DNA from: Arachnopeziza araneosa
Taxonomy: Eukaryota > Ascomycota > Leotiomycetes > Helotiales > Arachnopezizaceae
Assembly (NCBI GenBank): GCA_003988855.1
Contig: QYAI01000048.1
Coordinates: 124,001-188,000 of the forward strand
Direction: 5' to 3'
DNA: 64,000 nucleotides
Positions 56,600 to 64,000 of the stretch are shown here, piece by piece. Below the pieces are notes generated by a model, which ran no database searches, was not told the DNA's origin, and was given only the letters and a program-made list of their open reading frames with translations. Every line of letters starts with the position of its first letter. Within the stretch, counting starts at the first letter, position 1. A program made the translations under genes and the position numbers.

Positions 56600-57780
56600 T
56601 CCCCTTGAAATCCTGTTGTGTTCTGTCGATACTGGAATTACCATATCACCTCTCCTGTACTGTAGCGATAGCTTGTGAAACCTGACCAGTCCTGTCAGAG
56701 ATGGCCACATGTGCTCCAGTTCTGGCAGAGTTTGCCTCTGGATGCAGATTCCTCTCCTTATCTAGGCCATGATTGGACCTCGTCCATGCCCAGACCTCTT
56801 CAAAGAGGACGAGTGTCTTTGATTTCATGCACGTCTGTCGCTGCAGAAGGTTTCGAAACGGCCTCTCCCGAAGGATCCATCGTAACCAGCACACCGTGTC
56901 CAAGGAGCTGCTTACCGTTCAAGACTGCTGCTGACTGAGGATGCTCCTTTCAAATCCTGTAAGCTTACCGTCATGCTCTTGAGGTCATACGTTGAACCTT
57001 TGACATTTAGGCTCATCCTCAGCGGCCTGGTCACATCACTTGTGCTCCATTGCTTGTGTTCAACAGGAAAGCTGGATCCGAGACCGATATCCGGCCCGGA
57101 CGCCAAGGCTCTTCAGCCCATTCTGGAGAGTCCTATCATCATCGTCTCAGCGCCTGGTTACCGAGCGCTGTCAGCTCAATGCGATTTTTCCTGATTGCGT
57201 GGGCCTCGCATGCTTCGCGTCTTGATCTGCAAACTTCGTGCTTTTAGCATCGCCTGGACCTGAAATCCTTCTCTCACTGGTTAGATCACAACGTTGGCGC
57301 GGATGTCCAAGACCCGACCGAAGGAAAGATGGTCAAGAGGTGCTCAACGACATTGTTTTCATGCAGCAGTAGGTTTGGCATCTGTCAAGCTGCAAATGCT
57401 GGCACAGAAATTCTTTTTCTTGATATTGACTGTTTCTTTTGGGAAACCTTGCATTTGGGTGCGCTCCGTTTCCACCCCGCAATGGGCCTGACATGGTGTC
57501 ACTGTACCAAAGTGGTGGATCCTAGCGGTGGCTTGGATGCAGCTTCATACTAGTGCGCTATCATCATACCCCACCGACCGTGAACGAATAGATTACTCTC
57601 ATGACATGCCGATAAAAGCACCAGGCCTTCAAACTTTCCAGAGGGCTGAGTGGTGGCAAAGTCGATAATTGATGTGAGCCAGTCGCCGTACACCATCCAG
57701 GCTTTGTTTCGATCACCCCGAACTAAGCTATCAGAGCCTCGATGCGAGGGGATCATCGTTCTTACCAAGTACATATTCCG
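56600..57780 (-). pseudogene. Possible decayed gene, fragments in several minus-strand frames
   Basis: Several minus-strand pieces read like protein but sit in different frames, separated by stops: near 57720-57550 (AWMVYGDWLTSIIDFATTQ), 57525-57375 (FPKETVNIKKKNFCASICSL), 57370-57295 (NNVVEHLLTIFPSVGSW) and 56960-56815 (NGKQLLGHGVLVTMDPSGEA). The spacers are too short or lack the splice signals used elsewhere in this window. A multi-frameshift relic fits best; an unusual multi-exon gene is the alternative. No family is recognised. Confidence 0.3.
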
Positions 57781-58098
57781 CAGTATCTTCTCCCACCTAA
57801 GCCTTAGAGTTGTTTAGCTTAGGACTGACTCGTTGGAGTCACTTTGGGTGTCTCCTTTCCATAAGCCCAATCGCCATAACATCTCCACTACATTGCTCGT
57901 TCTATAATCGGTTTGAGCTATTTTTGCCTGCTTCTGAACTTAATACCTTCCTAAGGGCCTCTATAAAGCCACCAGACTTCTCAGAGTCTCTATTTGTGTG
58001 GTTGTTCAGTTTGCTCTTTGTTCCAATTATCCACCCGCGATCACACACTATACTAGCTGAATTACTACCTCTCTTGTTGTCCTACCTCTTCGCAGAAC
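57781..58098. other. Presumed promoter of the duplicated basic-protein gene
   Basis: An open frame through 57810-58115 overlaps the next ATG in another phase and has no support. The sequence is T/C-rich. Confidence 0.4.
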
Positions 58099-58539
58099 AT
58101 GAAGCACTTCGCTAGTCTCCGGAAGCCTTTACGAAAGCTTCCATTCTATGGACGGATAAGCAAGAAATCCTCGTCTTTAAAGGCACGCATACGTCGAGTA
58201 TTTAAAGGTCCGGAACCCGATGCTCCACCGAGAAGACCTCTACGAAAACGTCGAATTTCCTTCATCATAAGCAAGAAATCCTCAAGTACGAAAGCTCGTT
58301 TACGTCGAGTGTTCAAAGGTCCACAAAGTAACACTCCACGGCAACCTGAAGCCAGGGAAGAAACAAGATACAAACACAAGCCCACACATTCAGCCTCCTC
58401 TTTCCTCAAGACTGCAACAACTGCAGGTATGATTGAATCAGCGGCGGATCAATCTGATGATATTACATTGGCGGAGAGGGAAACACTTTATATTCCCGAA
58501 GCACATGAACGTGATCCGCTGCCAGTCAGTGTGGTGTGA
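58099..58539 (+). CDS. Hypothetical basic protein with an internal tandem duplication
   Basis: Single-exon frame of 146 residues starting MKHFASLRKPLRK after a C/T-rich stretch. Two copies of a 19-residue unit, ISKKSSSLKARIRRVFKGP (20-38) and ISKKSSSTKARLRRVFKGP (57-75), lie exactly 37 residues (111 nt) apart. Differences are mainly silent third-position changes plus conservative substitutions, which argues that the frame is translated. The N-terminal half is strongly basic and the C-terminal half is acidic and Thr/Ser-rich (ADQSDDITLAERETLYIPEA). No family is recognised. Confidence 0.6.
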   Translation: MKHFASLRKPLRKLPFYGRISKKSSSLKARIRRVFKGPEPDAPPRRPLRKRRISFIISKKSSSTKARLRRVFKGPQSNTPRQPEAREETRYKHKPTHSASSFLKTATTAGMIESAADQSDDITLAERETLYIPEAHERDPLPVSVV

Positions 58540-60465
58540 AAAATAGCACTGGCAAACTAGAACATTCTATTTTCTTGAACAAAACAAATGCTTGGGAAAG
58601 GATGTTTGATAAAACGCATGACGCATTACTTATGGCAAGAACTACGATACAAGGTGGAGCTGGATCGATACGGCGGAGAGCATGACACATGATACCCAGA
58701 GCGGCACACTCGTTACGTTGGCGCTATCTTTATACATTCACTGCAGTTGAAATTGGTGGATTCCTGTATATTGCATTTTCGGATCATAGACGAAAGGTGG
58801 TGGTTGAAGTCTGCATTTCTAGACCAAGAGCATCTAGAAACTTAATATTATTTAACGGAAGCTTTGGATATTTTGAACATGTATCGCTGGTTGGCTCGAC
58901 CCTTCGTCGGACGTCGAGTGGAACTAAATTGGCGGTGCAGATTCAAATTCAAGCGCTATGATACTTGATGCGTCTTCCAGAGCCTCTCCTATGTCTCCTA
59001 ACCTTGCAGGCTTGAAGCTTAAACAGTGTGGAATTCTGAGAGGCTTTAACAACACATCCATCTTGGTTTGGAGCATTTTCTACTGTCTCTATCTTGTCCC
59101 TGCAATCATCGTGGTTGTAGGCTGTCTGTCACGTGCCTTTTCGATTGATTACTCCAGGGCTATCCTTCCACTTGCTCTTCATCAATTGAAATTGTTTTTA
59201 CTCTTAGAGGTGTAATCCTCCTACCTGCGTTTTAACTTGTAATTAACATATAAGCAGATCATCATATCACGTGTAACTAGCCAATCTTAGACGCAAATCC
59301 AGCCGCATCAACTTCATCCAACAACTCGTTTCTGTACCACTAAAGCCTCAGTCAACCATCAGTTTAATCTCGTATCTTAGTTACTTGGTTCCGATCCTTG
59401 ACGTATTGATCTGCCTTTGAACTTGTCCTCCCCAATTCCGATCAAGGTTCCGATCAGCTGGCGGAGGACTCGACGAGATGGAAGCAGAAGCATGCAAGAT
59501 CCGCCTCAACGGGAGCTTGCCTTCAGACGCACCTTTTCTTGACGCTAGAAGTGTATACCCGCACCCCGCGATGCAGATCAATGAACAGGACGCCCACGAT
59601 ATGGTGTTTCGAAGTCTCCTCTGTTCGCCCTATTCTCCAGGCCCGGATTACTTGCTTTCTGCACGAGCACAGAACAAAATAAATTGAAGCCGCTTCCCCA
59701 CCCCTTTCCTCCCTTACGATTGATGGATTTCGGCAAGTTTGTTGAATCCGCCGTAGGAATTACCTGGGTCTTCACGAGCATTCTGCATGCAACGGCCCGC
59801 CTCAGTGCTCCATTGAGCTACCACATGGAGTAAGCGAGAGGCAGAGAAAGAGCAAAGCCGCCATTTTCACTCCACATCTCTTGTTCCTGTCCATCAAACC
59901 AATATTTTAATGAGATTGATTATCGAATGATGTGACAGGTCACATTTTCGTTCGCTTCTCGTGTCACCGCGTTGCCTTGGATCAATAGTGTCGACGTTCT
60001 CTGCCTTGCCGAGCAGGACGACATTCTTCCAGTGGCCAATCCGATGCAATCAACGCAGGGTGACACGGGTTGTATCCCGACTGGTTTCCCGAGCTGGCTC
60101 TTCCTGCCGTATCTCACCTTATGCTCAGTTACAATGCCATTGCTAGGCTCAGGTAGGTTTCCGTGGTGGACATTGTCAAGCACGCGGAGATAGAACTGAG
60201 CAATTGCTTCGTTCGATCTCTTAAATTACCATACGGGATGGTTGAGCAAGTAGCTGAACTTCAAATCTCTGAAGATCAATGACACACTCCCTCATCCCCT
60301 CCGGAATGCTGTCATTCGTATCATGTTATACCAAGATCCGCTCTACTCGTGATATCATCAATTATTGAAAGCCTTTCATGACACCCGCCAATATCACCGC
60401 AATATTTTATTCTAGTACTCTTTCTACAGCATTTCCATGCATAAACCATATTTACCACTATCAAT
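58540..60465. other. Intergenic, no firm gene
   Basis: About 1.9 kb. Frames of 60-90 codons occur (58689-58961, 58958-59215 with a hydrophobic stretch, 59478-59687), but none has family features or splice partners. An AT-rich part lies around 60380-60465 before the next ATG. Confidence 0.4.
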
Positions 60466-62736
60466 ATGTTACTTCAAAAGACCTCCTGGCGCATTAAGCA
60501 ATTCATCTCACGCAAAGATACCAGTCATGAAAACCTGGGCAACGACCCCGATGATGACAGCACGAGAGACGTTATTTTATCCGCCAACAATTCCAAGAGA
60601 CATTCATGGTTATCACAGACCCCTTCTGAGATGGCAACACCTCTTCGAAGAGCCAGTAGCAATGCGACTTCACGAAAACTTCATCTTATGATACCGGAAA
60701 ATGCAACTGCTTATTCATCAGCGACTTCTTTGTGCAGTTGCGATTGTGATCAACGCCAAAATACAAGTGGGCAACCTTTGTCCAAACCCTTGACATCAAA
60801 ATCTCCACTAAATACTCTTTATCCACCTACAACATTGCCACCGACTCCTAGCGATGTCAAGAGATGGCAATCTATGTTCTCCGACCCTTTTGAAAAATCG
60901 ACAGCGTCTGGTCTATCGGGTCCAAACTCAACTCCTTCATCATCCACAACTATCACGTCAGGATCGATGCTTGATCTTAAAGAAGCGCTTGGAGAAATAG
61001 ATCCAATGGACAATGACAAGACTCCAACACAAAGTATGCAGTTTCGAGATGAATCGAACATACCTCTCGTATCCAACAACGTTGAACAATTGATACGAGA
61101 AACCGATGAAGCTTTTCAAGCTGTGGGAAGCGCATTAGCAGAAGCAAAGGCCATTTCCAACCAATGGTACGATGACGACGATGCGCCGATTGTCCGCAAC
61201 TTCGCCTTATCTCGTGGTGTATCAAGAAAACCTCTTCGCACACCAGCTCCTTCTATCAAACCTATGATCGGGAGAAACATATCTGTCACTAAAACGAAAG
61301 CGAAGAAGACCAAATCCGTCAAGAGGAAAAACAATCTCTTTGGTAGAGCTTTACCAGATGTACCGCCCCCAGCTAATACGCCTTCACGATGGACGTTGAT
61401 GGACGTGACAACGAACATGACGGATGTGTTCAGTGGAAAGATGTTCAGAACGGAGGTCGATGAGATGCTGACACCAGGTCGGATACAAAAGCTGAGAGAA
61501 GAAAAAGTTGAGGATGAACGTCCTAAACCTGAGGATTTTTCAAGGAATGGAGAGACGAAAATTAGTACGCCTACAGAGCCATTTCAACTCAAAAGCGTGT
61601 CGAGCAGCATCAACGCCAATCTAGGTGAAGATCCATGTTCGGATTATTCTCCGCCTGGAAAAGAAAGCAAACCACTCTCGTTCCACTTCTCAAGAAAGAC
61701 GGAATTCCCTCGTCGGAAAGAAAAGTTCCATACCCGGACTATTCACCCGCCAAACCAGCCAGGAATAAGAAAAGAAGCTGAAACAGCAATGACAATAAAC
61801 GACCTAACATTCCCCTCACCACCACGAACTCCCCATCGCCCATCAACTAGTTCCATCAGTTCCATCTCTCGAAATGCAAACCCCATAAGCGTACCACTCT
61901 TACCTACTATCCCGGAAATCTCACCGCTTAGTTTACCTCTCTTATCCTCTTCCTCATCTTTCTCCCATTCCAAAATTCAACCGTATCACCATTCGCACTC
62001 GAAAACTCAGCATTTCTCGCCTACACAAAGCCAAACACAAATACAAGAACAACAGGAACAACAAAAACCATATATTCTCCTCCCCTCCCCTCCATTCAGC
62101 GCTCTCTATCCACTATTCCTCCACAGTTCGATACGTGTAGAACGAATACTCCCCAAGAGCGAGAGAAAAGGTTCGTCTCCAGAAGGTGAGGCATTAGATT
62201 GGACGGCGTTTCAAATTGCTGTTTTAGGGACTGTGGGGGTGGGAGATGACTTGGTCGATATTGGATGGGACTTGGAATTGGAATCTGAAGCTGAGGAGCT
62301 TGTAGATTGGTTTGCCCAGTTTGGATTTCATGGCTATGGAAAGCTTGTTGATGAGGAGATTGCTGATGAAGCTCAAACTCAAACCGCTACCCTTCATCCA
62401 CGACAAACAGATTCAACTCATTCAACACCCAATATCTCTCCATCATCACATTCGTCATTACACCTACCGCAGCCAGTAAAAACATCGTTATCAACAACAG
62501 TCTCGTCCCTCACTTTTCTCCCGCAACCCCGAAAATCCTCCTCAGCTAGCACATTCAGCCTCCCTCCATCACCAATGTTAGATTTTTCAGTCCAAGGCGA
62601 AGAAGGAGATTTCATACCAATGGGTTTCAATCTTGGTCATGATCTGGGCGATTTTTTGGATTGGGAGGGAAGGTATTTTAGGGTTGGCGAATGGGGGGAG
62701 CGATTGTTGCACGGAGTTGAAGGACGGAAGCAGTGA
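60466..62736 (+). CDS. Large hypothetical fungal protein, mostly disordered
   Basis: Single-exon gene of 756 residues starting MLLQKTSWRIKQFISRKD. Most of the chain is Ser/Pro/Thr-rich and probably unstructured. Islands that look conserved are PPTPSDVKRWQSMFSDPFEK (about 125-145), NNVEQLIRETDEAFQAVGSA (about 205-225), WTLMDVTTNMTDVFSGKMF followed by EVDEMLTPGRIQKLREEK (about 308-345), and a C-terminal folded part with ALDWTAFQIAVLGTVGVGDD and EAEELVDWFAQFGFHGYGKL (about 575-630). KTKAKKTKSVKRKNN is a possible nuclear signal. I do not know a function. The even spread of short ordered motifs suggests a scaffold or regulatory protein, which is only inference. Confidence 0.72.
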   Translation: MLLQKTSWRIKQFISRKDTSHENLGNDPDDDSTRDVILSANNSKRHSWLSQTPSEMATPLRRASSNATSRKLHLMIPENATAYSSATSLCSCDCDQRQNTSGQPLSKPLTSKSPLNTLYPPTTLPPTPSDVKRWQSMFSDPFEKSTASGLSGPNSTPSSSTTITSGSMLDLKEALGEIDPMDNDKTPTQSMQFRDESNIPLVSNNVEQLIRETDEAFQAVGSALAEAKAISNQWYDDDDAPIVRNFALSRGVSRKPLRTPAPSIKPMIGRNISVTKTKAKKTKSVKRKNNLFGRALPDVPPPANTPSRWTLMDVTTNMTDVFSGKMFRTEVDEMLTPGRIQKLREEKVEDERPKPEDFSRNGETKISTPTEPFQLKSVSSSINANLGEDPCSDYSPPGKESKPLSFHFSRKTEFPRRKEKFHTRTIHPPNQPGIRKEAETAMTINDLTFPSPPRTPHRPSTSSISSISRNANPISVPLLPTIPEISPLSLPLLSSSSSFSHSKIQPYHHSHSKTQHFSPTQSQTQIQEQQEQQKPYILLPSPPFSALYPLFLHSSIRVERILPKSERKGSSPEGEALDWTAFQIAVLGTVGVGDDLVDIGWDLELESEAEELVDWFAQFGFHGYGKLVDEEIADEAQTQTATLHPRQTDSTHSTPNISPSSHSSLHLPQPVKTSLSTTVSSLTFLPQPRKSSSASTFSLPPSPMLDFSVQGEEGDFIPMGFNLGHDLGDFLDWEGRYFRVGEWGERLLHGVEGRKQ

Positions 62737-63232
62737 TAAGACAGTAGAGAGAGGCATAGATATAGAGAATTCACTTCAGAATCTAGTTTTATCGAAATGG
62801 TAAACCTGTGTGCTAGGTGGGATGGTGGGCCAGGTTGACGGAGTGAATTGAGTATTTGGATGCTAGAGAATAAGAACAACACAGAAATGAGGAATATCAA
62901 TCAGACATTCTTACATTCTTCCGATTTTGTCGTGTTACCTTTTGAAATTATCCTGGTAGCAAGAGCATAGCAACGCTTCTCGCTTAACTTTCAAAACAAA
63001 ACACACACACAGCCTTTAAAGAATAGGTGCGTGCGTGGGGATCGGTCATGGGCGGACCTCGAGGGAATGTGAATTTTTGAACTCCGGGTTTTGATGGGGT
63101 ATCTGGGTGGGAAATAGTATGTGGATGCGGTGCTAGGGTTGGGGAACTTTTTACTTCATGTGGGGATAAGTCTTTTCTTTGGGGAAGGTGAAATGCAAAT
63201 CAGTGTGCATTCAAGTAATCTTGTCAAAACTT
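62737..63232. other. Convergent intergenic region
   Basis: Between the 3' ends of the disordered protein and the DUF5695 gene. A short (ac)n run lies at about 63001-63010. No gene seen. Confidence 0.5.
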
Positions 63233-64000
63233 TCAAACAAGAGTGATATTTACAGTCACCGCACCTCCAATAAGATCAATCTTCCACCCGCCTCGCTCCA
63301 TCTGTAATGATTTATCGACAATCGTTGGGACTTTCGAACTGACATTTGCCTTCTTCTCCATCCATAGAACCGCAACCAGAGCCTGTGCAGCACCAACCAC
63401 TCCAGCAGGCGCTGTTGCAAGCACAATTGCAATCTTACCACTACTAGCATCATATCTCAATTCCTGAATGGCTCCAGCATCAATCTCAAAGGCCCAACCC
63501 AACATTCCTAAATAAACCTTCCTCCTTACCGCATCTCTCGGCCAAATCGTCAGATTCCCATTCTCCTCGATTGAATTCCCACCGAAGGCCTGGAGACCTA
63601 ATTCAGGATCATCAATTACATAAACCCCGCTACCCATCACCAAACCCAAAAAACCCGGCCCATAATCTCCGCTATAAGCATCCCACTTCAACGTGTCCGG
63701 CCAAGAGTGGAAACTTGCGCTCGCGAAGCCGGACTGGTCAATGTTACTCAACGGAGCTGATGCTCCTGCGTAGCCCACACGGAGAGCGTAGAGGTCAGTA
63801 GGATTAGCTTGGAAATGAGAGAGAAGAGGTAAAGAATTGAGGGCTGAGCCATAATGATGGATTTGTCTCTCGATTCGTTGTAGTTTTCCGCCGTAGATGT
63901 TATCCCAATAACGCCTGGTATTACCATTCCATCCCCAGTGCGCCACCGTGGGTGTGTAGCCTAGGATTGAGGAGATGGTTTTAGAGGATGTGGTGGTGAG
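63233..64000 (-). CDS. DUF5695 family protein, C-terminal part (5' partial)
   Basis: The frame is open to the window's right edge, so the gene starts beyond 64000 and about 255 C-terminal residues are visible. HWGWNGNTRRYWDNIYGGKL, QIHHYGSALNSLPLL, YALRVGYAGASAPLSNIDQ, FASASFHSWPDTLKWDAYSG and GDYGPGFLGLVMG match the DUF5695 family as I know it, which is related in fold to (alpha/alpha)6-barrel glycoside hydrolases and is often secreted. After this the chain forms beta-rich segments ending GGAVTVNITLV. A carbohydrate-active role is plausible but not established; the catalytic part and any signal peptide lie outside the window. Confidence 0.8.
   Translation of the reverse strand, partial: LTTTSSKTISSILGYTPTVAHWGWNGNTRRYWDNIYGGKLQRIERQIHHYGSALNSLPLLSHFQANPTDLYALRVGYAGASAPLSNIDQSGFASASFHSWPDTLKWDAYSGDYGPGFLGLVMGSGVYVIDDPELGLQAFGGNSIEENGNLTIWPRDAVRRKVYLGMLGWAFEIDAGAIQELRYDASSGKIAIVLATAPAGVVGAAQALVAVLWMEKKANVSSKVPTIVDKSLQMERGGWKIDLIGGAVTVNITLV

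Overview
The window looks like nuclear DNA of a filamentous ascomycete (Pezizomycotina, possibly Leotiomycetes). The evidence is genes on both strands, many introns of about 41-60 bp with GT..CTNAC..AG signals, pyrimidine-rich leaders, and fungus-typical families (DUF7514, DUF5695, betaine lipid synthase, DUF1295, TVTV-rich secreted protein). There is no operon structure. Splice coordinates were worked out by eye from donor and acceptor signals, reading phase and protein family expectation, and none is backed by transcripts.

1-16 kb: the C-terminal part of a betaine lipid synthase (cut by the window edge), an orphan protein, an RNase III-fold protein that has lost most of its catalytic acids, a KH-like RNA-binding protein, then a gene-poor stretch (about 7-11 kb) with direct repeats and one weak two-exon candidate. 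An arrestin-like adaptor with a PPxY motif and a DUF7514 protein with an RS/RD-rich tail follow.

16-30.7 kb is dense and mostly housekeeping: CK2 alpha and the RNase P subunit RPP1 are divergent, followed by a secreted Ser/Thr/Ala-rich protein, a DUF1295 membrane protein, a GFA-family zinc protein, an SDR oxidoreductase, TFIIS, a mitochondrial-type cysteine synthase and an NDUFAF7/MidA-type methyltransferase.

30.7-47.7 kb: an orphan three-exon gene, THG1, a TMA23-like G-patch protein, a CPA2-type antiporter, a small conserved-looking gene, a 37-bp minisatellite in a gene desert, then SDH4 and MPP-beta sharing a short divergent promoter with a HAP-type CCAAT box, a cytochrome P450 and a P-loop protein.

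47.7-64 kb: a small four-exon gene with no long uninterrupted frame, two neighbouring SAP-domain proteins (one with five SAP-like repeats and a C-terminal Zn2Cys6-like cluster), a small basic protein, an MDR-family reductase, a possible decayed gene, an internally duplicated basic protein, a large disordered protein, and the C-terminal part of a DUF5695 protein running off the right edge.

No gene cluster for a single pathway is evident. The functional themes are mitochondrial function (SDH4, MPP-beta, NDUFAF7-like, cysteine synthase) and RNA metabolism (RPP1, THG1, TFIIS, KH and RNase III-fold proteins). The least explained content is the multi-SAP/Zn-cluster protein, the degenerate RNase III protein, the hidden gene near 48 kb and the minisatellite.
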